A stretch of DNA of 64,000 bases from CAVVYV01 sp963752585 (GTDB lineage: Bacteria; Actinomycetota; Thermoleophilia; Solirubrobacterales; 70-9). Positions 1-8,460 of the stretch are shown here, in pieces (the stretch's first letter is position 1; each line of letters opens with the position of its first letter). Position numbers and translations under genes: made by a program. Under the pieces are notes generated by a model. It had not been told where the DNA came from. It ran no database searches and saw nothing but the letters and a program-made list of their open reading frames with translations. Location: NCBI GenBank assembly GCA_963752585.1, contig CAVVYV010000004.1:124001-188000 (forward strand), read 5' to 3'.

Positions 1-2
1 AG

Positions 3-506
3 TGCATGTGCCCGAACGACGAGGGGGGCTACAGCTGGACCCGGAAGCAGGCGGCCGTCCCGGTTGCGGGAGAGGTGAGGATCGGCGGCCGGAGCGAGCG
101 GCTGGAGGCGCTCGCGGTCGTCGACGACTCGGCGGGGTACCACCGCCGGCACACGGTCTGGAAGTGGTCGGCGGGCGTCGGCCACCTCTCCGACGGGCGG
201 GCGGTCGGCTGGAACCTGGTCAGCGGGATAAACGATCCGCCGGAGGCGAGCGAGCGGGCGATCTGGGTCGACGGCGAGCCCACCGAGCCGGGGCCGGTGA
301 GCTTCGACGGCCTCGAGGGAATCGCCTTCGGCGAGGGCTCTCGCCTGCGCTTCTCGGCCGAGACCGAGCGCGTCCACCACACCAGCATCCCCTTGCTCGG
401 GCGCTCCGACTACCGGGCGCCCTTCGGCAGCTTCAGCGGCGCGCTCCCCGGGCTCGAGCTGGCATCGGGGCTGGGGGTGATGGAGAGCCACGATGTCCTC
501 TGGTGA
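3..506 (+). CDS. DUF2804 family protein, C-terminal part (cut by window start)
   Basis: The frame is open at the window edge, so the N-terminus is missing; about 167 residues are visible. The segment GYHRRHTVWKWSAG followed by GRAVGWNL and an acidic IWVDGE stretch matches what I know of the C-terminal half of DUF2804 proteins, a family of unknown function with a hydroxyneurosporene-synthase-like beta fold. The stop lies 14 bases inside the next gene, so the two are probably co-transcribed. No catalytic function can be assigned. Confidence 0.7.
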   Translation, partial: CMCPNDEGGYSWTRKQAAVPVAGEVRIGGRSERLEALAVVDDSAGYHRRHTVWKWSAGVGHLSDGRAVGWNLVSGINDPPEASERAIWVDGEPTEPGPVSFDGLEGIAFGEGSRLRFSAETERVHHTSIPLLGRSDYRAPFGSFSGALPGLELASGLGVMESHDVLW

Positions 507-1389
507 ACGCCCGCCCACGAAGCGAGAGCCGACCCCGCTCCGGGCGATGACCCGCGAGCAGTGGAAGTCCGTTGCCGCCGGCGTCTACTCGCGCTTCGGC
601 GAGATTCAGATCACCGACCGGGCGGCGACCCTGACCTACTACGGCTTCCTCTCCCTGTTCCCGGCGCTGATCGTCGCGGTCGCCCTGCTCGCCCTCTTCG
701 GCAGCTACCCCGAGACCTACGAGAGCATCATCGACACCTTGCGGGAGGCGGCGCCGGGCCCGGCCGTGGACACGATCGACAGCGCCCTCCGGGACGTCCT
801 CCAGGACAGCGGCAGCGCCGGCAGCCTGCTCGGGATCGGCCTCGTGGTCGCCCTGGTTTCGGCCTCCGGGGCGACCGGCGCGGCGATCCGCTCGCTCGAC
901 GTGATCAACGGGCGGAGCGGCCGGGGGTTCGTCGGCAGCCGGGTCGCCCAGCTGCTCCTAACCCTGGCGCTGATGGCGCTGCTGCTCCTCGCGTTCGCCG
1001 CGCTCCTTCTCGCCGGCCCGCTGTTCAGCTCGATCGCGGACGCCGCCGGGCTCGAGGCGAGCTCCAGGTCGCTGGTCTCGGCGCTCCGCTACCCGGTCGG
1101 CGTGGCGGCGCTGCTGGCGGCGCTGCTGCTGCTCTTCTGGCAGGGCCCGGCGGGCCCGAAGCGACCCCCGCTCGAGCACCTCCCGGGCGCCCTGCTGGCC
1201 GCCGCGCTCGGGATGATCGCCTCGATCGGCTTCTCGATGTACGTATCCAACTTCGGCTCATACGACGCCACCTACGGAGCCCTCGGCGCGGTCATCGTCC
1301 TCCTGATCTGGCTCTATGTGGGGAACCTCGCCCTCCTGATCGGAGCGCTCGCAAACCGGGAGCTCCGGCGGGTCCGTGAGAAGAGTTGA
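493..1389 (+). CDS. YihY/virulence factor BrkB family membrane protein
   Basis: This 298-residue protein has a basic, soluble N-terminus (about residues 1-45), then roughly six hydrophobic segments, with the family-typical early stretch ATLTYYGFLSLFPALIV around residues 44-60 and a Gly/Tyr-rich SNFGSYDATYGALGA loop near 252-266. YihY (BrkB) proteins are inner-membrane proteins of uncertain function, once wrongly called RNase BN. GGAGAG lies 6 bases before the ATG, within the end of the upstream gene. Its stop overlaps the TTG start of the next gene. Confidence 0.88.
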   Translation: MSSGERPPTKREPTPLRAMTREQWKSVAAGVYSRFGEIQITDRAATLTYYGFLSLFPALIVAVALLALFGSYPETYESIIDTLREAAPGPAVDTIDSALRDVLQDSGSAGSLLGIGLVVALVSASGATGAAIRSLDVINGRSGRGFVGSRVAQLLLTLALMALLLLAFAALLLAGPLFSSIADAAGLEASSRSLVSALRYPVGVAALLAALLLLFWQGPAGPKRPPLEHLPGALLAAALGMIASIGFSMYVSNFGSYDATYGALGAVIVLLIWLYVGNLALLIGALANRELRRVREKS

Positions 1390-2441
1390 CTGAGCTCCCC
1401 CTCGCCCTCGACCCCGGCAGCAGCCTCGACCGGTTCTTCCGTGGGGCGGATGCCTTCTTCGACCGCATCGGCGACATCGGCTGGGTCTCGATGTCGGTTG
1501 CCCTCCTCTTCTACCTGGCGCACCTGCTCGCCCGCACCCGCGCCTGGCAGAACGTCCTCCGGGCCGCCTACCCCGGGGAGAAGGTGGGCTACTGGAGGAT
1601 CACGGGCGCCTACCTCGCCGGCGCCGGCCTCAACAGCTTCATCCCAGCGCGGGTCGGGGACGCGGTCAAGATCTTCCTCGCCAAGCGCTCGATCCGCGGC
1701 TCGTCCTATCCGGCGATCGTCTCGTCCTTCTTCGTCCAGTCGGTCTTCGACACCAGCGCCGGGATCCTCGTCTTCCTCTATGCGCTTACCCAGGGCCTGC
1801 TTCCTCGGCCACCCGAGCTTCCCAACCTGCCCGCCTTCGAGATCTCCTTCTGGGCGCAGCACCCGCGATTCCTGATCTTCCTCCTGACCGCGATCGGGAT
1901 CGTGATCGTGATCACGTTCGCGATCCTCGCCCGGCGCGCGGAGGAGTTCTGGAACCGGATCAAGCAGGGAGTGGTTGTCCTCAAGGACTTGCGCCGGTAC
2001 CTACGCGAGGTCGCCGCCTGGCAGGGGCTGGGATGGGTGGCGCGCTTCTTCTCCTTCTGGTTCTTCCTCGAGGCGTTCCACATCGGCGGCTCATTCGAGA
2101 ACGTGATGCTGGTGATGAGCGTCCAGGCGATCTCGACCCTGCTGCCGCTGACGCCGGGCGGAGCCGGCGCCCAGCAGGCGCTCCTCGTCGCCACCCTGCG
2201 CGGCCCCGGCCCGATCGCCGTGCTCACCTACTCGGTCGGGCAGCAGATCGCGGTCGCCGCCTGGGCAGCCCTCCTCGGCTTCGTCGCCCTCCTGGTGATC
2301 TTCCGGACGACCAACTGGCGGGACCTGATCCGCCGGGCGGGCGCCGAGGCGGATCGGAATCGCGAGAGGGAGGAGGCCGCCGCCGAAGGCAGCGAGAGCG
2401 CTGAGGCCTCCCGCGAGGGCCAGCGCAGTCAACCGGGGTAG
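1386..2441 (+). CDS. Lysylphosphatidylglycerol synthase TM-region / flippase-like membrane protein
   Basis: A 351-residue polytopic membrane protein starting at TTG (TTGA overlap with the previous stop). The sequence GAGLNSFIPARVGDAVKIF (about residues 78-96) is the hallmark of the UPF0104/'flippase-like domain' family, the membrane part of MprF-type proteins; a second conserved stretch, LTPGGAGAQQALLV, follows near 256-269. There is no aminoacyl-transferase domain, so a lipid-translocation role is an inference from the family. The C-terminal 35 residues are hydrophilic and charged. Its end overlaps the convergent minus-strand gene by 13 bases. Confidence 0.85.
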   Translation: MTELPLALDPGSSLDRFFRGADAFFDRIGDIGWVSMSVALLFYLAHLLARTRAWQNVLRAAYPGEKVGYWRITGAYLAGAGLNSFIPARVGDAVKIFLAKRSIRGSSYPAIVSSFFVQSVFDTSAGILVFLYALTQGLLPRPPELPNLPAFEISFWAQHPRFLIFLLTAIGIVIVITFAILARRAEEFWNRIKQGVVVLKDLRRYLREVAAWQGLGWVARFFSFWFFLEAFHIGGSFENVMLVMSVQAISTLLPLTPGGAGAQQALLVATLRGPGPIAVLTYSVGQQIAVAAWAALLGFVALLVIFRTTNWRDLIRRAGAEADRNREREEAAAEGSESAEASREGQRSQPG

Positions 2442-3070
2442 CTGCTGCTGATCTGGGCCGGGATCAGCCACCGCCACGGCGGCCGCTCGCCGGCGGGGAA
2501 GGGGTAGTGGTTGCGGCCCGGGAGGGTCTCGAGCGGGACCAGGGCGGGGTCGTCCTCGAGGTTGAGCCTGATCGCGGCGGCCGCGGCGATCTCGGCGACC
2601 CCGGCGAGTGCGGTGATCCGCTCCCAACCGAGGCTAGGCCGGTAGAGCCAGTAGCTGACCCGGACCGGGCCTCCGGAGCGGCGGAGGTCCTCGACCGAGG
2701 TGAAGACCGTCACCCTGCGGCCCGACGCGGTCAGGGCCGGCTCGGGACCCGGCGCCGCGCAGCTCGCCCGACGGCAGCGGCGGAAGTCCACCGGCAGCAG
2801 GCCGGCCCTGGCGCCCGGCTGCGGAGCGAGGTGGCGGACGAGCTTGCCGAGCGGAAAGCCGTAGGCGAGCGCCAGCGGGTTTCGGGCGCAGGGGACCGGA
2901 TGGCGGGGAGCGCAGGCAATCCGCCTGGCGATCACCTCGCCAAGCTCCCGGGCCGAGCGGCCGGGCGGCGAGGACCAAAGCGCCGCGATCGCCGCGACCA
3001 GGACCAGGGCGATCAGCGCCACCAGGGCGACGTGCTCGACGCTCGCTCCTCCTCGCTCGTCTCCCCGCAT
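2429..3070 (-). CDS. Pilin-like single-span membrane protein, unknown function
   Basis: The 213-residue product begins with a short charged segment, then GGASVEHVALVALIALVLV, a hydrophobic stretch that resembles the N-terminus of Flp/TadE-type pilins and pseudopilins (Gly-x-Ala-Ser-x-Glu before the hydrophobic helix, Glu at position +5 or so). The rest (about residues 35-213) is extracytoplasmic and ends in SYPG; it has four Cys (CAPRH, PCAR, RCRRASC) that could pair. No other tad genes are nearby, so a pilus role is only suggested. Confidence 0.6.
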   Translation of the reverse strand: MRGDERGGASVEHVALVALIALVLVAAIAALWSSPPGRSARELGEVIARRIACAPRHPVPCARNPLALAYGFPLGKLVRHLAPQPGARAGLLPVDFRRCRRASCAAPGPEPALTASGRRVTVFTSVEDLRRSGGPVRVSYWLYRPSLGWERITALAGVAEIAAAAAIRLNLEDDPALVPLETLPGRNHYPFPAGERPPWRWLIPAQISSSYPG

Positions 3071-3092
3071 CCCCCAAGCCTCTGCCGGCGGG

Positions 3093-3117
3093 GCGCGCCA
3101 AAGGCGCGCACTATGAT
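3093..3117 (+). promoter_or_regulatory. Leaderless promoter with overlapping inverted repeat
   Basis: The -10 hexamer TATGAT (3112-3117) lies six bases before the ATG at 3124, so the transcript should start on or next to the start codon. Just upstream, GCGCGCC (3093-3099) and GGCGCGC (3103-3109) form a perfect 7-bp inverted repeat around AAA, positioned over the -10/-35 spacer, where a repressor could sit. No SD is present. Confidence 0.5.
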
Positions 3118-3123
3118 CGAACT

Positions 3124-3396
3124 ATGGAAGGTCAAGGATTCGGAGGCCTGTTCGGCGACCCCGACGAGATGCGCCGGCGGATGGAGGAGCTCGCGGAGCA
3201 GATGCAGGGCGCCCAGAAGGTCGCCTGGGCCGACAACGCGATCAAGCTGGCGGTCGACATGACCGTCGCCTCGATCAGCTCCCTCGAGCTGAGCGGCTCG
3301 ACCGACGAGCAGGCGGTCCAGGTCCGCGACGCGATCCGGATCGTCTTCCCCGAGGCCGTCACCCTGGTGCGGGAGGCCCGAGAGGGCCTCCAGTAG
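3124..3396 (+). CDS. Small conserved-looking protein of unknown function (90 aa)
   Basis: Not recognised. The product is soluble: an amphipathic, charged helix (DPDEMRRRMEELAEQMQGAQKV, residues 12-33) followed by a mixed segment and a helical C-terminus. It has no Cys, signal or membrane segment. The start is fixed by a -10 box six bases upstream. The next gene (SDR) begins 30 bases downstream on the same strand, so they may be co-transcribed. GC3-rich codons support coding. Confidence 0.6.
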   Translation: MEGQGFGGLFGDPDEMRRRMEELAEQMQGAQKVAWADNAIKLAVDMTVASISSLELSGSTDEQAVQVRDAIRIVFPEAVTLVREAREGLQ

Positions 3397-3426
3397 GGGG
3401 ATGCGGGCGCGCGAAGGACTTCAGTA

Positions 3427-4229
3427 GTGGGGCTTCCCGAGCCCTCGCCGCGCGGCACGGCACTGGTCACCGGCGCGTCTTCGGGAATCGGCGCCGCCCT
3501 GGCGGGCGAGCTGGCCTTCCGTGGCCACGCGGTCACCCTGGTCGCGCGCCGCGAGGAGCGGCTCCGCAGCCTCGCCACCGAGCTCGCCGCCGAGCACTCG
3601 GTCGAGGCGGAGGTGATCGCCTGCGATCTGGCCGATCCCGCGGGCGAGAACGGCTGCTCGCCGAGTTGTCCGAGCGTGGGCGGTCGATCGAGGTCTTGGT
3701 CAACAACGCCGGGTTCGGCTCCCGCGGCGAGTTCGCCACCAGCGACACCGAGAGGATGCTGCGGATGATCCGGGTCAACATCGAGGCGGTGGTCGACCTC
3801 ACCGGGCGGCTGCTGCCGGCGATGGTCTCCAGGGGTCGTGGCGCGGTGATCAACGTCGCCTCGACCGCCGCCTTCCAGCCTCTGCCGGGCTCGGCGGTCT
3901 ACGCGGCGAGCAAGGCCTTCGTCCTCTCCTTCAGCGAGTCGGTGCGTACCGAGGTCCGCGGCCGCGGTGTGTCGGTGACCGCGCTCTGCCCGGGCCCGGT
4001 CCGCACCGAGTTCCCCGAGGTGGCCGGGATGGGCGACGTAGAGGCGCGGACCCCCGATGCCTTCTGGACCTCGCCGGAGCAGGTGGCGCGCGAGGCGGTG
4101 GACGGGGCCGCGCACGGCAAGCGGGTGGTGGTGCCGGGGGTGCTCAATCGTGCCGGGGCGCTCGCCGGCCAGCACAGCCCCCGGGCGGTGGCGCTGCCGC
4201 TGATCGGCCGCATCTGGAAGAACGTCTAG
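3427..4229 (+). CDS. Short-chain dehydrogenase/reductase (frame broken once)
   Basis: An NAD(P)-dependent oxidoreductase of the classical SDR family, about 267 residues after repair. The first frame (GTG 3427) carries the nucleotide-binding motif TGASSGIG; the second carries NNAG, the catalytic Ser region NVASTAAF and YAASK (Tyr-x-x-x-Lys), then a conserved CPGPVRTEF. The frame changes between about 3643 and 3650, where one missing base turns GRERLLAEL into unrelated residues. All catalytic residues are otherwise intact, so a sequencing deletion is more likely than decay. The hydrolase gene follows 6 bases later. Confidence 0.82.
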
Positions 4230-4235
4230 GGAGCG

Positions 4236-5037
4236 ATGCCGACCCTCGAGGCCCGCGGCGTCGAGCTCAGCTGGAGCGAGCGGGGCGACGGCGATCTGGT
4301 CCTGCTGATCCACGAGACCGCGACCGGCGCCGCCGCCTGGGACCCGGTGGGGAAGGCGGTCGCCGAGCGGTGCGCGGGCGGTCTCCTATGACCGCCGCGG
4401 CTGGGGTGCCTCGAGCGCGCCGCCCGGCTACCAGCGGACCACGATCGAGGAGCAGAGCGAGGACGCTGCGGTCCTGATCGAGTCGATCGCGGCCGGCCCG
4501 GCGCTGCTCTGCGGCGCCGGGATCGGCGCGGTGATCGCCCTCGACCTCTCCCTCCGCCGCCCCGAGCTGGTCGCCGGTTCGGTGCTGGTTGAGCCCGAGG
4601 TGCTGGCGCTCCTGCCGGAGGCGACCGAGGCGCTCTCCGAGGACCGACACGCGCTCGAGGCGGCGGCGGCTGAGCGTGGCGCGCAGGGCGCTGGCGCCCT
4701 CTACCTCTCGGGGCGGCTGGCGGCGCTCGGCGCAGGCCTCGACCGCCTACCCACCGCGCTCACCGCGGAGGGGCGCCAGCGCCCCACCGGGATCTTCGCC
4801 GAGCTCGGCGCCGCCGCCGCCTGGAGCATGCCGCTGGTCCGGCTCGCCGACGCCGAGCGGCCCTCGCGGATCGTCACCGCCCCCTCGACCCCACCGCTTC
4901 TGCGAGAGGCGGCGCGGGCGCTCCAAGGGCGGCTCGGGGCGAGCGAGACGATCGAGGTCTCCGGCAGCCGGACCCCGCCCCACATCGGCGCTCCCGACGA
5001 GGTCGCTTCCGTCGTCCTGGCGCTAACCGCCGGATGA
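4236..5037 (+). CDS. Alpha/beta-fold hydrolase (frame broken once)
   Basis: The ATG at 4236 opens a frame with LVLLIHETATGAAAWDPV, the oxyanion-loop region of an alpha/beta hydrolase. Near 4363-4375 the reading must move to another frame, which continues as AVSYDRRGWG, GAGIGAVIALDLSLRRPELV (nucleophile elbow) and ends at 5037. The elbow reads G-A-G-I-G, with Ala or Gly instead of the usual nucleophile Ser, so the protein may be non-catalytic or use another residue. Six bases separate it from the SDR gene, suggesting one operon. Substrate unknown. Confidence 0.72.
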
Positions 5038-5044
5038 CGCCGGG

Positions 5045-5992
5045 TCAACCGAGCCCCTCGCGGAAGCCCAGGCGCCAGCTCGGGTAGCGGAGCTCCCAGC
5101 CGAGCTCCCGCTTCGCCTTTGCGTTCGAAGCGCCGCGCACCTCGGTCATCATCACGACCCCTCCCTCGCCGGCGAGCAGGCGTCCCAGCCAGTGCGGAAC
5201 CTGCCGCGGAGGCTTGGCCCCGAGAGCGGCAGCCATTGCCGGCAGCCACTCTGACACTGGGGCTGGCTCGTCGTCGACGACGTTGTAGATGCCTGGTTCC
5301 CCACGATCGACCGCGGCGACCGTCGCGGCAGCGGCATCCTCGATCTGGACGAAGGAGAAGACTCCGGTCCCTTTGCCCACGATTGGGAAGCGCCGCTTCC
5401 GGACCATCTCGGCCTGGTCGGCGCCGGGCTCGCGGCTGATCGAGGTGCCCGGTCCGTAGAACCCGCCGTAGCGGAGGGCGATCCCCTCGATCCAGCCGGC
5501 GCCGGTCACCTCCCGCTCGAGATAGCGGATCGCCGCAAGGGTCTCCCCGACCTGCTTCGGGGGCGATTCGTCGAGCGGGTCCTCCTCGCTCTTCACCGGG
5601 CCCCCGGTGCGGGCGAACGGCCATCCGGCGAAGCTCTGGACCAGGAAGCGTCGGGCCCCCACCGCGCGCGCCGCGGCGAGCAGGTGGTCGGTGCCCTCGG
5701 TGCGCAGGCGGTTGGTTTGGCCGAAGGCGCTCGCGAAGCGCCTGGGGTTTCTGAGGCTCGGGATCGCCGTCAGCTCGTGCACGATCACCTCGGGTTCGGC
5801 CTCATCGACAGCTTTCGCGACCTGATCGGGGTCGAGGGCGTCGGCAACCGCGGGCCGGGCGCCGAGCGAGCGGATCAGGTCCTCCTTTGAGGCGCTCCGG
5901 GTCATCCCGGTCACCTCGTGCCCGGCGGCGACGAGCTGGGGGAGCAGCTGCTTTCCGAGCGCTCCGGTGGCACCTGCTACGAAGACCTTCAT
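5045..5992 (-). CDS. NAD(P)-dependent epimerase/dehydratase family protein
   Basis: An extended-SDR protein of about 315 residues. The N-terminal Rossmann motif is GATGALG (residues 7-13); the C-terminal part contains ALRYGGFYGPGT, the usual substrate-loop region, and a YNVVDDEPAPVSEW segment typical of sugar-nucleotide epimerase relatives. I chose ATG 5992 because GAGGAGG lies 6 bases upstream and residue 2 begins the beta strand MKVFVAGATG; an earlier in-frame start would add an unlikely basic tail. Substrate cannot be named. It is convergent with the hydrolase gene. Confidence 0.83.
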   Translation of the reverse strand: MKVFVAGATGALGKQLLPQLVAAGHEVTGMTRSASKEDLIRSLGARPAVADALDPDQVAKAVDEAEPEVIVHELTAIPSLRNPRRFASAFGQTNRLRTEGTDHLLAAARAVGARRFLVQSFAGWPFARTGGPVKSEEDPLDESPPKQVGETLAAIRYLEREVTGAGWIEGIALRYGGFYGPGTSISREPGADQAEMVRKRRFPIVGKGTGVFSFVQIEDAAAATVAAVDRGEPGIYNVVDDEPAPVSEWLPAMAAALGAKPPRQVPHWLGRLLAGEGGVVMMTEVRGASNAKAKRELGWELRYPSWRLGFREGLG

Positions 5993-6100
5993 CACTGCCT
6001 CCTCGATTTGTGCGAGGGCGCTCCGCAGGCGAAGCCGAGGAGCGACCCGTTTCATTAAGAGAGGAGACGAGACAGCACCACCGACTGTGACAGCCGGGGG

Positions 6101-6769
6101 CTATCCGCGACGGGCGGTGACCTCGATCACGCCGCCACGGCGGGCGAGCACCGCGCCGCCCTCGAGGACCACGGCGAGGATCGCGGTCGGGATCGCCGCG
6201 AGGGCGGTGATCACCGCATCGAGGGCGAACGCGCCGCGGCCCCGGCCACTCCCGGGCCGGAGGCGACCGCTGAGCGCCTCGGCCGCGAAGTCGCGATGGA
6301 AGGTGAGCAGGTTGAGCAGCGTCTGCCACATCGCCGCCATTCCCGCGACCGGCAGGTAGCGCACCCGGGTGACCAGCAGGCCCCGCTTTCCGAGCAGGAG
6401 CCCGGCGGCGCGAGGGGTGGGCTTTATGCCGGAGTCGCCGGGCCGGAGCGCCGCCCAGTTCTCCGCCCCGAGCCAGGACTGGAGGCTGGCGGCGTTGGCG
6501 GCGCTCACCGTGATCTCGTCATCCGCTTCCGAGCTGTCCCGGAGGAGCTCGTCGATCGCAAGCTCCGGGGAGGGCACCGCGTCGCGAGCGACCGCCAGCC
6601 CGCAGTTCTCGCAGCGGTCGACGATCTGGTCCTCGCGCGAGCCGTAGCCGAGGGTCTCGAGCCAGACGAAGAGCGGCTCGCCGCAGGCCGGGCAGCGGGG
6701 GGCATCCGCGGCGGCGCCGGCCTCGAGGCTGACCGCCGGGGGGCGCTTACGGCTGAGCCCGCGGGTCAC
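6101..6769 (-). CDS. Zinc-ribbon membrane protein, unknown function
   Basis: 222 residues, GTG start directly after the TAG stop of the upstream gene, so translation is probably coupled. Two Cys pairs near the N-terminus (CPACGEP and CENCG, about residues 25-28 and 53-56) form a likely zinc ribbon; the end has a hydrophobic helix (about 185-207) that would anchor it. A methyltransferase-associated zinc ribbon is a comparable arrangement but no methyltransferase domain is present. Function unknown. Confidence 0.65.
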   Translation of the reverse strand: MTRGLSRKRPPAVSLEAGAAADAPRCPACGEPLFVWLETLGYGSREDQIVDRCENCGLAVARDAVPSPELAIDELLRDSSEADDEITVSAANAASLQSWLGAENWAALRPGDSGIKPTPRAAGLLLGKRGLLVTRVRYLPVAGMAAMWQTLLNLLTFHRDFAAEALSGRLRPGSGRGRGAFALDAVITALAAIPTAILAVVLEGGAVLARRGGVIEVTARRG

Positions 6770-7914
6770 CTATGCGGCGACCGGCTCCCGCGGCCGGTCG
6801 ATCTGCCAGCGAACCTCGAACCGGTCGTCGAGGGCGCCGAGGAAGTCCTCGGGGTCGAAGGCCTGCGACGGGGCCAGGGCGCCCGTGCCCGAGAAGCCCC
6901 GCCCGGCGGCGATCAGGGCGCCCTTGCTGACCGTCGTCGGCGGTCAGCCCGTAGACGTCGCGGCCGCTGAGCGACCCCGCGCGAGCGCTCCTCGCCGCGG
7001 ACCGCGTCGCAGACGATCATGTAGCGCGTCGAGCCGCTCGCCGCTCCGGGCTCGGCCCCTCTGGGAGCCGGGAGATTCGCGCCGTAGAGCAGCCGCTTCA
7101 GCGGTGTCCGCAGCGCCAGGCTCATCGGGCGGCCGAGCAGCTGCACCGCCGCCCCCGCACCCGGCGGGGCGACCGAGGCCGCGTTCATCGTCGTCCGCAC
7201 GTTCCGGGTGGCGACGTGGCGCGGGACGGTGATCTGCTCGCCGCTCGGGTAGCGGATCATCCGCTGCCGGCCGATCGGCTCGGGGAACTCGAAGCTCCCC
7301 CGGGCGAGGCTCCCCGACGCCGGCTGCCACCGCAGGTTGGTCCACTCGACGTCCTCGCCGGAGAGGATCTCGAGGGCGGAACGCGCGGTGCCCTGGGTCG
7401 GCTGGACGCCGGCCCAGGCGTAGGAGAGCGAGAGCTCGTCGAGCTCGCCCATCCCCCTGGCCGTCAGCGACGCGAGCATGTCGCCGGGGACGAAGTCGAA
7501 GCCCATCGCCGGGATCACCGCGACCCCGGCCGCCTCCGCCTCGGGGCCGTAGCGGTCGAAGGCCATCCGCATGTAGGGCTGCTCGCCGGTGGTGTCGAGG
7601 TAGTGGGTCTCGGTCTCGACCGCGGCCCGCAGGACCGGCTCGCCGTAGCGGACGAAGGGGCCGGCGCAGTCGATCACCGCGGCGCAGTCGGAGAGCAGCG
7701 AGCGCAGCGCGACGTCGTCGTCGAGGGCGGCGGCCTGCACCGCCGGCGTCCCGTCCAGGTCCGCGGCGAGCGGCGTCTAGCTTGCGCGCGGTTGCGCCCG
7801 GAGAGGACGAAGTCCGCCTTCGCCGCCGCGAGCTCGGCGGCCACCAGCCGGCCCGTGTAGCCGGTCGCGCCGTAGAGGGCGACCGGCCCGTCCTGGCGAG
7901 TTGAACAGGGCCAT
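6770..7914 (-). pseudogene. Saccharopine dehydrogenase-like (trans-acting enoyl reductase type) protein, several frame breaks
   Basis: From ATG 7914 the pieces read, in three frames: VALYGATGYTGRLVAAELA (Rossmann motif GATGYTG), then CAAVIDCAGPFVRYGEPVL, HYLDTTGEQPYM and GFDFVPGDML, then DVYGLTAD, then a final stretch ending DRPREPVAA at 6770. Frame changes are needed near 7890-7900, 7755-7790, 6985-7000 and 6925-6945. The order and motifs match saccharopine dehydrogenase/trans-enoyl reductase family proteins of actinobacteria, which are about 390 residues. With four breaks this could be a true pseudogene, but other genes here show the same type of indels. Promoter at 7922-7927. Confidence 0.68.
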
Positions 7915-7921
7915 CGCCGCG

Positions 7922-7927
7922 ATGCTA
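7922..7927 (-). promoter_or_regulatory. -10 box of leaderless promoter (saccharopine dehydrogenase-like gene)
   Basis: On the minus strand TAGCAT stands seven bases before ATG 7914. It faces the promoter of the CBS gene, 30 bases away; there is no SD for this gene. Confidence 0.45.
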
Positions 7928-7957
7928 GTCGTCCCGCCGCCGCACCAGCATCCCGAC

Positions 7958-7963
7958 TAGGCT
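7958..7963 (+). promoter_or_regulatory. -10 box of leaderless promoter (CBS gene)
   Basis: TAGGCT ends six bases before ATG 7970, so transcription should start at the start codon. No SD-like sequence precedes the ATG. Confidence 0.5.
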
Positions 7964-7969
7964 GAGCCG

Positions 7970-8416
7970 ATGCAGCTCCGGGAGATCATGACCGCCGGGG
8001 TGGTGACGGCCGAGGAGGAGGACGCGGTGCGCAAGGTCGCCGGCCTGATGCGGGAGCGCGGAGTCGGCTCGGTGGTGATCTGCGATCCCGAGGGGGCCCC
8101 CGCGGCGATGATCACCGACCGCGACGTCGCCGTCCGGGTCGCCGCCCGCGACCGCTCCCTCTCCGACCCGGCGGGAGCGCACGCGTCGCGCCCGCTGATC
8201 AGCGGCGGGCCCGAGATGGACCTCGAGGAGGCGGCGGCGCTGATGGTCCAGCACCGGGTGAGGCGGCTGCCGGTGCTCGAGCGGGGGGAGCTGGTCGGGA
8301 TCGTCACCCTCGACGACATCGCGGTCCGCACCGGCAACCTGGAGATTGCGCAACGGATGACAGCCGACGTGATCGAGGGGGCGCTGCCCGGCTTCTACTT
8401 CCACGATCGCGGCTGA
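7970..8416 (+). CDS. Tandem CBS domain protein
   Basis: 148 residues made of two CBS motifs: first MTAGVVTAEEEDAVRKVAGLMRE... with GSVVICDPEG and MITDRDVAVRVAA, second EAAALMVQHRVRRLPVLERGELVGIVTLDDIA. Stand-alone CBS pairs bind adenine nucleotides (AMP, ATP, SAM) and act as sensors of energy state; the partner here is unknown. The gene is divergent from the saccharopine-dehydrogenase-like gene and is preceded by a leaderless-type promoter. Confidence 0.9.
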   Translation: MQLREIMTAGVVTAEEEDAVRKVAGLMRERGVGSVVICDPEGAPAAMITDRDVAVRVAARDRSLSDPAGAHASRPLISGGPEMDLEEAAALMVQHRVRRLPVLERGELVGIVTLDDIAVRTGNLEIAQRMTADVIEGALPGFYFHDRG

Positions 8417-8460
8417 GAGCCCGCGGGCTCGCTCTGATCTAGCCTCTCCCACCCTCGACC